Shown here one piece after another: positions 7,774 through 17,349 of a stretch of 50,157 nt of DNA. The notes under the pieces were generated by a model. It did no database searches, was not told the origin of the DNA, and saw only the letters and a list, made by a program, of their open reading frames with translations. Each line of letters begins with the position of its first letter. The first letter of the stretch is position 1. The stretch comes from Asparagopsis taxiformis. Its lineage: Eukaryota > Rhodophyta > Florideophyceae > Bonnemaisoniales > Bonnemaisoniaceae. The translations under genes and the position numbers were made by a program. The stretch spans positions 1 through 50,157 of the forward strand of contig JALQPE010002410.1 of the NCBI GenBank assembly GCA_030407315.1, given 5' to 3'.

Positions 7774-10740
7774 GCATGGAAGGCTTCGAGAAGTATCGAA
7801 GAACCGCAGAGCGTAATGATTTCATGTCAATACAGAACCTGTTGCGATTTTGATGCAGTGTCTATCCTGAAGACCAATACCAGCATATGGCCCTAAATTT
7901 AGAACGACATCTCTCTGTGCAGAAAGTGAACTATCTTCCTTGCATATTTCTTATGTCGTATGAGATTCCTGCTACGAAGGAGCTCTTTCAGATGAACGTT
8001 GCATAATATCAGATCTGCAACGTCTTTCGTTATTGCGCAAGGATGCTGATGCCTCCCTCTGTACGAAGTTGCTGGTCATGAACTGAAAGATACGGAAAAA
8101 CTGTATCCATCATCATATCTGACTCTCAACCGCTCTAATAATCGCATACTGTGACATACGAAAACCTTCATTCCTACCAATGGATATCAGACTACTGCCA
8201 GCATCTTTTTACGGTGCCGATGATATGTTAATGATGCCAATGGTTGGATATTTCGGTTAGAGTCATGATCTACCAGAAGCCGGAGACATTCTGTGGGGGC
8301 CAAATGACGTTCCAACTGCGTGAGGTCCGGTTTTCGGGCATATTTGTGGCGTATTGTCACTTTCATGTACAGAAGTGACACCCGGTGCTCAAATTTTCAA
8401 TGTGACTGAAGTGCCAAGTAACAAACGTCAAATGTCAACTTTTCCATTCACACTCTTGCGATGTCTGACCTTTCGTGACTACAAAGAGATCAACTTGCGT
8501 GCAACAACTAAATGTACCAGAAAAATAGTCTTGTCTGAACACACTATACGATATATGAGGTTCGAAAGAGACTCAATCGTAACAACAGATTTGAATTGCA
8601 GATGGCCAGGATGGAGTTCAAGTCGGTGCCCTCTGAGCTTTCCTAGGGGTCCAATAAGTCTTCGATATAATGGATTTCTACGTCGATCATGAAGCTTTCA
8701 GCTGTCATTAGCTTTTTGGTTTCTGAGGAAGTTTCATTCCAGGATGGAACATGACCCGTGACCCGAATGGCGATATTGGAATTCTCTGTGTTTCCGACCA
8801 TATATAGATGAGAAAGACAGGTGGTGATGTCGTCATCGTGACGACTCACGAAAAGTAGACATTAACCACCTGAAAAGGCTGTCTGTAAGTGTGCAAAACT
8901 GAAAGCTGTAAACGGTAAGGAGTGTTCTCTAGCCCCTTCATTTTGATGTTTACTTTTGGACTGATTCCAAAGTTGGTGCAGTCGAGTTTACCTGCGGGCA
9001 CTCTGTACGCAAGATAAGAGAGTCTGGACAATATGTGACCGAGAATAATGGCACTTCACGAGCGCTTTATGTACGCTGCGCCATCACCACGTCGAAGAGG
9101 GTGGTCGTAGACTTCGTGACTTTTCCGGCCGGTATACCGCTTACGGTTCGTGAAATGTGACAGATGTCCAAGTCAATTAGCACCAACAAAGAATGCATTG
9201 TCATGATTCATGCAAGGCATTGCCTTCAATGCAGTGGAAGTATGAATATATGTCCCTTTTATTTTGCCAATTTCTGGTCCCAGAACATATGCCAGTCATT
9301 ACTCCTCACAGTACCTAGTCAACAATCTATCATCGAAAGAACTTACTCCTTTCACCATACTCGAAAGTAACAGAGCGGAGGTGGTTGGCTGGGAATGGCT
9401 CGGTAAACAACTTGTTTGACATTGATAGAAGTATCACATTTAGGTATTTCGACTTTCATCTCAACGGACATTTGCAACGTTGTTAGACTATAAAGAATGA
9501 TGTGCCTGCGCAGACACTAGAGTTGGCATGTCGCCTAGTTATATGGATATCCTGATAGACCTTTATTTCTCGATGCCTTTTTTGTCTACTGAGGCTATCT
9601 ATTCATCTATTTGTAGTCATGGATTCTACATGTTGATCTGTGCGAATCCCAAGGAATGGCGGTGATTGCACAGGCGCATTAGGAGCCACCAATACAGAGT
9701 CATCCGTTAAAATGCTGTGTCAACCACCAGTTGCGGAGCTTCAAGCCCTTATTGGCAAAATAATGTTCTGCAAGCCACAGTTTCTAATTATCAAGCTTGA
9801 AATCTTGCTTGTAGCTAGTATTATATCCAACATATCCCAACGGAGCGGAGCCGATGGACCAGGGAGGAGAGGAGGGATATGGATATCCCAACACACCCCC
9901 GCTCCCTGGGCAAGCGGTGAAGCGGTAGGAGGCGTAGTAGCCTGAGGTGAAGAGGAAAGGGAGATATTAGACGATTTCTGGTGTTGCCATATGGGAATAT
10001 ATGGAAATTGCATGGAAATGTTTGTGGCGCATTTTGCTCAGCAGGCGGTGCCAGTACGGAGCCGAGTTTTGGCATACGTACGCCTGGGGGGAACTGGGTT
10101 ACGATCTTACAGCGTAAATGTTAGGGCTAGAGAAGTAGAAGTTTTGCTCGAAAGTTTAATTGTGTGACGTAATGGCCTCGCTCCTAGTAACGCGTTGTGG
10201 TAAAAGACAGTTGTCCCCGAATCGAGATCCTGAGATATGCTGCTGCACTGCGCGAGATTTTGCACTCATCAATCTCATTTGGCTGTCGTTGCATGCGAAC
10301 GCCAAGACAGATGAAAAGCTGCGGCCTCAGCTTAGCTGCAAGCAATTAATCAATTTCGAGAGGCAGTCAGTTGAAGTGAGATATGCCTTTGCAACTAGCA
10401 CTGCCTGCTTGTCCAGCACTCCGAGAAGCCATGGTTGTGAAATTCATCGAAGATGACGTTTGGTGTGCGCCGTGCAGAACGCAAACCTAACGTCATCTGC
10501 GATCAATTTGTAATCCTTTGCAAATCTTACCGTTGCTCTCTATATTCTGGGCAGTAGTTCTACAGCAGTGCAGGTATTCTTCATCGGAATGAATGCAGTT
10601 CCGTGAGAATAACAACACATCGTGGGATATTCTATAAAATTGTAGTGCAACACGCCTTACACGTGTGGCACTTTGGATTTGGTCCAGCTCTATTCATTGG
10701 GATCTCACCGACAGCCTGTCCACAGCAAATTATCTATTCA
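7774..10740. other. Intergenic stretch without supported genes
   Basis: About 3 kb in which open frames are short (at most about 110 codons), overlap on both strands, and show no family motif, signal peptide or consistent coding character. I found no tRNA, rRNA or LTR here. A G/C-rich patch near 9840-9960 has short runs and small palindromes but no recognisable element. Confidence 0.5.
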
Positions 10741-10831
10741 AAACATTGTAATTTATTTTAGTTTAGCTATTTATTTGTATTTTAGTTCATTTTAGGATTT
10801 TTCGGGGCCTGCGTCGGCCGGCGCCAACCCC

Positions 10832-10899
10832 AGCAGCCATATTTATACCAAGGGTATTTTCGACCCTTGGGATTGTAAATGAGCCGGAAGTTGGCTGCT
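10832..10899. repeat. Nested inverted repeat (cruciform-like)
   Basis: The outer arms AGCAGCC (10832-10838) and GGCTGCT (10893-10899) enclose a perfect 8-bp hairpin, CCAAGGGT with ACCCTTGG at 10848-10870 and a 7-nt loop. It sits at the left edge of the hairpin array. Confidence 0.7.
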
Positions 10900-12342
10900 A
10901 GAGTGGTACCCACCTTTTCTGCAGACTGCACTTCGTCTGTGACTGTGGCTCATTACGCTTGGCGCGCTTCCGGACCCCGATAACAACCGTTGGTTCATCA
11001 GTGCGGTGACCGCGGAAGTTCTCATTCCCCTTTTCTTTGTTTCTTCCTTCATTTTCTTTCCCTTTTTTACTTTCGTTTCGATATTTCGTTTCGTTTTTCT
11101 CACCCCTACCGGACTTCGGCCTACGACCGCCCACTTCCGCGCAAGCCTGTGGCCTTGTCGCGATACTGGCTCATCGGCTGTGGCCTTCCGGCACACCCCG
11201 TGGCCTACGGACTACTAACCACCGAGCTCCGCTCTCCCCGATCCGAGGTACCGGATCGGCGACTGGCAGTGGACTGTGCCCCCCTTTTCCAAGACAAGTC
11301 TTCGACCGCCCGAGGTTACACCCATCTAAGGCTCCGCCCTCGCGCAAGGTGTGCTAGGCTATCGGTACCTTACTTGCCGTCTTCATTTCTCTTTTCTCCC
11401 CTTTTGGCTCACACTGTGCCCAGTGAACCACTCCCCTTTCCTCCAGGGTTCACATCTGCCAAGTGGACCACAATTTCGGTAACCGCACTGTAGTGCAATG
11501 CCCGAGCTGTCGATTCGACTTGGGGTAGTGAGCCGATTCGGCTAAGCACCGCAAGGTGTTCGAGCCCTCCTGTCTCGGTAGTCAGGCTCAGGGTAGAGGT
11601 GGTAGAGCTAAGGCGGATCGCCTGCTTGACTGTGGGTTGTAAGGCCACACAGACGGTACGTCGAGAATCTTGGTTCAAGTGATACTGCTTTGCAGGTGAG
11701 AGATTGGCTTGTCAGGCCAACCCTAAAGGGGTAGAAGGGATAGCGCAAATACTGGATCAGTGGTGTACTAAAGTGGTAGTGTGTGACGGTGATACACCGG
11801 GTGTCAACGGACACTTAGTGTGTGAGGGGAATGACCAACGGTCGAGAAGGAAATGAAGGGGAGCTGATACAGCGTGAATGGTGGTCCACCGAGCAGGCGA
11901 GGGTACCTGGTAGTGGGAAAGGGGTGAGTGGGCACGTGCACCACTGGTGGCACGTGCAGGGGAGAGACCCTGAAAGGGTAGAGGAGAAGCTGGTACAGCG
12001 GCAAGAGTAAGGCCTGACTTGTGCAACGCACTATAGCCACAGGCGGAGTAGGCAAACAGTTACTGCGATCCGCAGGATGGGAGCGAATCGACACGATCAG
12101 GTACGGTGGTACACCAAGAGGCCGAAGACTCCTGATAGAGGGGCACGCGCGCCACAGGCTGCGCGTGGTAAGGGATAATGCTGATACAGCGGGTGGAGTG
12201 CCAAGGGCAAACGCTGGATCAGCGACGAACGGGTACCGGAAGGGTGCCAAGTACTATAGCCAAGGGAGAAGCAGGCTGACTCAGACGGCGAAACGCACCT
12301 TGGGAGCAAAATGACAACCGAACTTCCGGTGACTTTACAATC
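10871..12342. repeat. Miniature-hairpin array bracketed by an inverted repeat
   Basis: The ends are inverted copies of a 22-mer, GATTGTAAA-nnnn-CCGGAAGTT (10871-10892 and the complement within 12315-12342), 18 of 22 bases matching. Between them lie many perfect small hairpins: 11485-11496, 11509-11519, 11531-11543, 11547-11558, 11611-11623, 11751-11761, 11787-11799, 11801-11814, 11833-11843, 11863-11873, 11880-11890, 11967-11979, 11989-11999, 12063-12075, 12180-12190 and 12212-12224. Several share the plan CTG-[ATA, GTA or GAT]-CAG. No long reading frame is convincing. It could be the LTR or untranslated region of element C, a foldback element, or a structured RNA. I could not find a matching copy near 43.9-46 kb, which the LTR reading would require. 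Confidence 0.65.
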
Positions 12343-12662
12343 GAAGAACTGGGCGATCCGCCGTGAAATAAATACTATGTTACAGCACGGTGGCTAGCCC
12401 TAAGTGAACTTCTACGGTTGTCAGTGGATAGGCTAAATACTGGTACAGCAGGGCGGTCGGAAAAACCCTAAATGAATGGCGTGGCAGGCGTGGTACACGC
12501 AGAGTCAGTGTCTTGTGCAACAGGGTTAGTGTGTATCACAGTGTGCCACTGGTTCCACGTGTATCGAGTCCAGTGTGTCACTGTAATTAGCATAAATATC
12601 GGAAAGGTTTGGAAAGTAAAAGTTTTCAGAAAAACCATTACACAGTTTAAAAGTGGTACATC

Positions 12663-14732
12663 ATGCAAGGCGACCCGCCACTTGGCATTGCACCACATCC
12701 CCCCTTACTCAAGAGGAGCGCCACTGGGTGTAACCTGGAGATGTTCTCATTGCTCCATGCTTCAGAGCTATTCTGTTTCAGTCGAAGCCCCACTCTTTTT
12801 TTTTCAATGTTTCCTCAACGAGAAGAGTTGCTTTCGAGGCCTAATGACCTTCGTCTCCACAGTTGCGCCCCTTGGTTTCGGCCTCACTCCCTGTACGCGT
12901 TTCGCTTGGCGGAATATGTAGACGACCGAGGCCTGCTTCCGGGGGGAATTCCCGCTTCTGCCATTCACAGCTTTGAATGGTGCAGGCGAATCGCCGTTAA
13001 AGATCAAGATTTGGAGTCGACTAAGCGGGTGTGGCGACGTGGAAGGTGGTGGCGCATGAAACGACCTGTTGACTGTCGGGTCGCAATGGTTGAAGCGACC
13101 AGGTTCAAGATGGGATTGATTTCTGGTCCCTACTTTAGGAACTTCGAGCGATACGACCTATGGAAGGCTCGGACCAACGACGAAGTGCGATATGCGCGAG
13201 CGATGAGGCGAGCTGATCCGCTCGTGAAGAAGTTGGAGGAGTCTCGGATAGCAGTTGATGTTAGTCCAGAGGCCATTCTCTGGGATGGTTCAATACTCCC
13301 CGTTGACTGTACGTCGCGTAAGAAAGCATTTAGCACCTTCTGGAATGATACCGTCCGCTATGAGCGGAAATGTAGGATGGAGTTGGGCTATTTTGTCTCC
13401 TGGCATAACGTGGAAGTGGACTGCATGGCACGTTCAGCGCTCGACGGACGGTACGTCCGAATTCCCCACTGGTGGGTTGACTGGGAGATGCCCCAGGGAT
13501 TTTGGGCGGAGCTCCCACCCGTTCTCGCGTATGCGGGCTCTGTCCTTCTACATAATCCTGATTCAGGTTGGCGGGTAGTGCACCGTACGCAGTGGGTAAT
13601 TAATATTGCAATGTACTTAGTGTGGGACGCCTACGATACCAGGAGATTGTGGTATTGCCCCCCGAAGGTGCTTTCCGCACTCCATACCCTCCCATTTTGC
13701 GTTGTCCTCGGCGTGGATGGTGCCCGAGATCTACGGAAGTTTGCTGCGATTATTGAATCCGTCGACTGGTCAGCTGTACCAGCACACCAGTCGCAAAGGC
13801 GGGGGTCGAGGCGACCAAATCTTTCTCCAGGCCGTAGTGCCGATTCGGGAGATTTTGTGTGGGTGGATGCACATGCCGGGAAGATAGTTAGCAGTTGGTC
13901 TGCTAAGCGGAAACGAGCGGAGAGCTACGCAGGCGACTCTCCATTTCCTCGTGTTCGGCGATACAGATCCGGACGTGCAAATATTCCGAAACGGGCCCCC
14001 CATTCCAGTCAAGGGATGGACATCCAGGAAGAGATAAAGGTTACCCAAGGAACAGAAAATTATGGGGCACCCATGGAAGGAACTGAAACAGTGGCAGTGG
14101 AAGATCAGACGATGAACAGTTCACCAGAAATCCCACAGCCAAGCGCGAAATCGAGGAGCGCCCAGGCGGAAGAAATTATCGTGATATCTTCTGATTCAGA
14201 TACAGTTCAAGCCACCCCGTTGGAGAAAGACGAAGGTGATCATGGTGGCATAGTTCGCCGTGAGGATCCCCCATTTCAAATGCTCGATGTTGGTGCAACC
14301 TGTACAGAGGAGAGTATAGAGGAACTCGACTGCGGTATAGGCCGTCACTCTACACAGACTGTGCTGTATGATGCGGCTGCCATGGAGGTGATACACCGTT
14401 GCCTAGAGGAGCTAATGGTACCCCCTCACCACGGATTTGCGGTAGATTCCCAAGCTCTTCGGGTACAATTAAGAGGATTCATCGATGACTTCCGCAGAAA
14501 ACTAAGTGTAGACGCTGAAACCCCGGTTTTGTTCGAGAGCGAGATGGATGCGGCAGGCCGCTTACGGACATTCTTCAACATGGAGAACCTCCGGGTGGTA
14601 CACCACTTCCTTGGTAGCGTTGACGGAATTCCGCACGGAGGATTTGGACCGAGCACTGTACTATTGCGGAGACAGTTGTGTTTGTACTTGGAAAGTCTTC
14701 GGGAAGCTGCGCGCAAATCGCGTGAGATTTGA
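12663..14732 (+). CDS. Unknown 689-codon ORF, likely antisense accessory gene of element C
   Basis: I do not recognise this protein. The reading frame is open for 689 codons. Later Mets at codons 27 (12741) and 49 (12807) are also possible starts; the frame looks more protein-like from codon 49 on. About residues 60-380 are Trp- and Arg-rich and globular-looking. About 390-560 is low-complexity and acidic, with a strong SUMO-interaction-like motif (EEIIVISSDSD, 503-513). Two related modules end the protein, 574-614 and 640-681, both with H-x-GF or HGGF and an LR-x-QL helix. AATAAA follows 14 nt after the stop. It ends 150 bp from the chromodomain of element C on the opposite strand, the place where family B carries its own antisense ORF, so I infer it belongs to C. 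A host gene is the alternative. Confidence 0.6.
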   Translation: MQGDPPLGIAPHPPLLKRSATGCNLEMFSLLHASELFCFSRSPTLFFSMFPQREELLSRPNDLRLHSCAPWFRPHSLYAFRLAEYVDDRGLLPGGIPASAIHSFEWCRRIAVKDQDLESTKRVWRRGRWWRMKRPVDCRVAMVEATRFKMGLISGPYFRNFERYDLWKARTNDEVRYARAMRRADPLVKKLEESRIAVDVSPEAILWDGSILPVDCTSRKKAFSTFWNDTVRYERKCRMELGYFVSWHNVEVDCMARSALDGRYVRIPHWWVDWEMPQGFWAELPPVLAYAGSVLLHNPDSGWRVVHRTQWVINIAMYLVWDAYDTRRLWYCPPKVLSALHTLPFCVVLGVDGARDLRKFAAIIESVDWSAVPAHQSQRRGSRRPNLSPGRSADSGDFVWVDAHAGKIVSSWSAKRKRAESYAGDSPFPRVRRYRSGRANIPKRAPHSSQGMDIQEEIKVTQGTENYGAPMEGTETVAVEDQTMNSSPEIPQPSAKSRSAQAEEIIVISSDSDTVQATPLEKDEGDHGGIVRREDPPFQMLDVGATCTEESIEELDCGIGRHSTQTVLYDAAAMEVIHRCLEELMVPPHHGFAVDSQALRVQLRGFIDDFRRKLSVDAETPVLFESEMDAAGRLRTFFNMENLRVVHHFLGSVDGIPHGGFGPSTVLLRRQLCLYLESLREAARKSREI

Positions 14733-14745
14733 CGGTAGCTTTCAA

Positions 14746-14751
14746 AATAAA
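14746..14751 (+). terminator. Candidate poly(A) signal after the 689-codon ORF
   Basis: AATAAA begins 14 nt after the stop codon on the same strand. Position is good and supports the ORF being a real transcript. Confidence 0.45.
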
Positions 14752-14882
14752 TTAATGATGAAGCCATCAGAAAGGCACGCTGGGCCTTTTTGTTCAGGTG
14801 TCACGCCGGGCCATTTTCGTCGGTGATTTTTTTTAAAATGACCAGTCGACGGGCCAGCGAGTAATCAAGGTACAGTGATGGT

Positions 14883-15912
14883 TCATCCCAGCAACGTGCG
14901 GTTCAAGACCCCGTCCGGTGCAGGTATCCTTCGGCGACGATAGTATGCGATTGCTTGACTACGTGGAACATGTTCTGGTGGTTCCCATGTATCATCCTGT
15001 GAGGAGTAACCATACCAGCGCACTCTGAACCGGAGTACACCATCAAGCTCACCGTGATTCACGATATGGTCAATGACACAACTCTCCACGCCATCTGCAC
15101 CTTTCGTTGATTCAACGTCCTGCGCTTCGGCTACAGGCCTCAAAACGGATTCCGCGCGGCTTTCGTTTGCGTTCGCTTCCATCATGGCGGGTTCATCATC
15201 TGTTGGGAAGGTGATCAGGGTACCTCCAGGTAGGGATGTACTATCGAAGTTGGAGAACCGCCATGGGTCTTCGGGAGTTTCTTCATCACCCACAGGGTGT
15301 TCTTCCTCTCCGACTTTTTGACTTACGTCATGCGTGGCTTCTTTCATCGAAGGTTCATCGCTTTGTCGTGTGTCTTGCTGAGGTTCAGGGACTACTACCT
15401 CAGAAAAGATGTCATAGGGTGGTGGGGGTGACTCGACAACCCTATCCCGAGAGATTCTCTCCTCACTTCTTCCGATCCGGAGTACCACTGTGTCCTTGTC
15501 AAGGGACACCACCCGATACGGGCCTTCAGCAATGGGGGACAACTTGTGGTGTCCATCTCTACCGTGATGTCCCTTGCGCACGAAGACGTGCGAGCCTGGT
15601 GCCAGTTTCTGGCTGATAGGGCGTACCCTTGCGTTGAAGTTGCGTTGATAACGCTTTTGCTCCTTGCTAATAGATATGCGCGCACTTGACACGAGGTTGT
15701 GCAACCATAACTTCCATCGTTGAAAGTATGACTTGGGCGCTTCGCCAATGGTGCCTCCCGGTTCGGGCGCAAGTACCAGAGAGGATGGGGGACGGGACAA
15801 TACCAACTCAAAGGGTGTACAGCTGGTGACCCTATGCACCTGTGTATTGTATGAATAGGTGATGACGTCTGTGAACAAGTCCCAATCCTTAGGATGATCA
15901 GAGACATAGGTG
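14883..15912 (-). pseudogene. Element C integrase C-terminus and chromodomain
   Basis: It encodes the end of Pol: the integrase region after the catalytic core (TYSYNTQVHR, a GPYRV barrel motif) and, at about residues 268-318 counted from the Met at 15878, a chromodomain with RFRVRWYGY and DDTWEPPEHVP. Chromodomains on such integrases steer insertion toward marked chromatin. In-frame coding continues upstream of the first Met to the insertion edge, so the 331-residue frame is a severed fragment, not a gene. The rest of the integrase lies at 38962-39203, 23 kb away. At the rejoined edge the two halves are also one base out of frame. Confidence 0.9.
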
Positions 15913-15917
15913 CGTAT
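15913..15917. repeat. Target-site duplication of the B array, left copy
   Basis: The 5-mer cgtat just before LTR1 is repeated at 38957-38961 just after LTR3. Neither edge of the middle LTR has this duplication, so the three-LTR array behaves as one insertion. Confidence 0.9.
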
Positions 15918-16600
15918 TGTCGTACCGCCTGGCGGTCCTCGCTGATCGAGCCGTGTCGCTTCCCTATTGGGTACCCACTTACGGGATGTGCCAATCAGAA
16001 GGCACCAGCCAACTGGCGTGTTTCCTATACTTAGGACCAGCTAAGGCTGACAAATAACCCCACCCGGGCCTATCGGCCCCGGCCAAGACCCCACAAGGGG
16101 CAAATTTTAACTTAGGCTGATCAGCCATACATTACAATGTAAGCCTATTGGCAATGACCTCGCGGGTAGGCGAGCGCCAGTAATTGGGTTCTGATTGGTC
16201 ACTAACTGGATATTTATTCCTAACCACTAACCCTAGCTTACAGTAGATTTAGTATAAAACGGCCACTGGAATAGCCAGTAGGCACGGTTTCTAGAGTAAC
16301 GTAAACTCAAGTGGAATTACGACCCACAGGAACAGTGTTCGCATACCTATTGTTCAACCCCTCTCCGGGAAAACCTTAGGGTTAGCCAACAGCTCGACGG
16401 ATTACGTCATCTTGCTCCATTAATACGCATCTCGCGTGAGCGCTATAATCGCACAACCCCCTCCGGGTAGCGATCCCTTCTCTCTCACGAGACTACCCGC
16501 CGGGTACCTATAAGGTTCATCTGCTCTACCGCTTCCTCTACCGAGGCTCGGGACACCTGTCGGGTGGTTTGCCGCTCTAGCGGATTTTCTACCTGCTACA
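15918..16600 (+). repeat. B array LTR1
   Basis: 683 bp, TGTCGTACCG to GCTACA. It differs from LTR2 at two sites and from LTR3 at one (T at 16248). It has a TATA box at 16253-16259 and is packed with perfect mini-hairpins, for example 15924-15936, 15938-15950, 15988-16005, 16008-16017, 16024-16035, 16039-16048, 16066-16079, 16089-16100, 16115-16126 and 16129-16140. Confidence 0.95.
16253..16259 (+). promoter_or_regulatory. LTR1 TATA box
   Basis: TATAAAA about 340 bp into the LTR; the same heptamer is in LTR2 (26840-26846) and LTR3 (38609-38615). It predicts transcription starting about 25-30 bp downstream, which would divide U3 from R. Confidence 0.65.
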
Positions 16601-16618
16601 TTGGTCTCTCGACCTAGA
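16601..16618 (+). promoter_or_regulatory. Putative primer binding site, B1
   Basis: The sequence immediately after LTR1 is TTGGTCTCTCGACCTAGA. The TGG expected opposite a tRNA CCA end starts one base after the LTR. I cannot name the tRNA. The same bases form a GGTC/GACC hairpin. Confidence 0.45.
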
Positions 16619-16677
16619 ACCTTGTACCCTCGGGTAAGTCTCTTTGAGAGAAATTTTCCTTCACAATCATCTTCACG

Positions 16678-17349
16678 ATGCCTCGTAACCCTACAGCGGG
16701 ACCCTCTAGTGAGGACATAGCGCCTGCCAGCGACTTATCCGATTCGGATCTGATCGCCGAAGAAGGCGTGGTGATTAACACCCTGCAAGACCGAGCCGAC
16801 CGAATCTTCAACGAACGGTTGGAAGAGTTGAAGGCTGAATTCAGCACCGTCGTCGAGAAGACTGTTCAAGACCGCAGGGCGGAAATCGTAGACGCTACGG
16901 TCGAAACCGTCATGGAACTGGTCGAGCCAAAGCTGATGGCCGCCAGCCGAGAAGCCACCCAAGATCGGGACGCCGAGTTCCTAGCGGAAACCTGGAATCA
17001 GGTCAAAGCCGAATTCGCTAAACGCGTGTCCCTTTTGGAAACTCGTCTGGAGGAGCTTTCGATTCACGGCTTTAGTGCCAGTCCATTAGGACAACAGGAG
17101 TTTCCTGCTCGCCGCATCCGATCGACTGACTTCCCTGACCCTACATCCGGTAGGGAGGAAGAAGAAGATCCCCGATTGGATCAAGTCGCGGAAGCAACAC
17201 GACACCTGTCGGACCGTGTCGACGCCCTCGCCGAATCACTATCCCAAACAGGGAATATCTCTCGCACGAGACAGCACACTCGTGCCACCGGATCTATACC
17301 GGAAACCCCTCGTGGGATGATGAAGAAGGACCTCTTGAGGAAGGCTTAG
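16678..17349 (+). CDS. B1 gag1: acidic coiled-coil protein
   Basis: A 223-aa first reading frame of the element, starting at an ATG 77 bp inside LTR1. It has an acidic, Ser/Asp-rich start and then long predicted helices (about residues 35-125 and 155-200) with heptad-like Leu/Val spacing, so it probably oligomerises as a Gag N-terminal part. It has no zinc knuckle. The stop TAG overlaps a GTG that opens the next frame (TAGTG). The gag2 frame is also open back to 17154, so a -1 shift within 17154-17349 is equally possible. B1 and B2 versions differ by only a few residues. Confidence 0.75.
   Translation: MPRNPTAGPSSEDIAPASDLSDSDLIAEEGVVINTLQDRADRIFNERLEELKAEFSTVVEKTVQDRRAEIVDATVETVMELVEPKLMAASREATQDRDAEFLAETWNQVKAEFAKRVSLLETRLEELSIHGFSASPLGQQEFPARRIRSTDFPDPTSGREEEEDPRLDQVAEATRHLSDRVDALAESLSQTGNISRTRQHTRATGSIPETPRGMMKKDLLRKA

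Larger units (their letters stand above)
14883..15917 (-). mobile_element. Element C, 3' portion (split by the B array)
   Basis: This is the downstream part of a minus-strand chromodomain Ty3/gypsy element: the C-terminal integrase and chromodomain. The upstream part resumes at 38957. The two halves meet at the duplicated cgtat (15913-15917 and 38957-38961), so they were one element before family B inserted. I could not find the 3' LTR of C with confidence. Confidence 0.88.

Noticed and set aside
9640..10075. Frames of 84 to 101 codons on both strands
   Set aside because: They overlap each other in opposite orientation with Pro/Leu-rich, low-information content and no start or motif support.
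10871..12342. CRISPR array or hammerhead ribozyme within the hairpin array
   Set aside because: There is no constant repeat with regular spacers, and the conserved CTGATGA and GAAA core of a hammerhead is absent. The shared element is a stem-triloop of about 11 bases at irregular spacing.
12640..12700. Possible polypurine tract and 3' LTR edge of element C near 12687
   Set aside because: The minus strand has a GGGGGG run followed by TG, which fits an LTR edge, but I could not find the matching LTR sequence beyond 43878, so I did not call an LTR.
17243..17249. CCCAAAC as a -1 slippery heptamer in gag1
   Set aside because: The heptamer is in the wrong register: gag1 reads TCC CAA ACA there, so the tandem slip would not apply.
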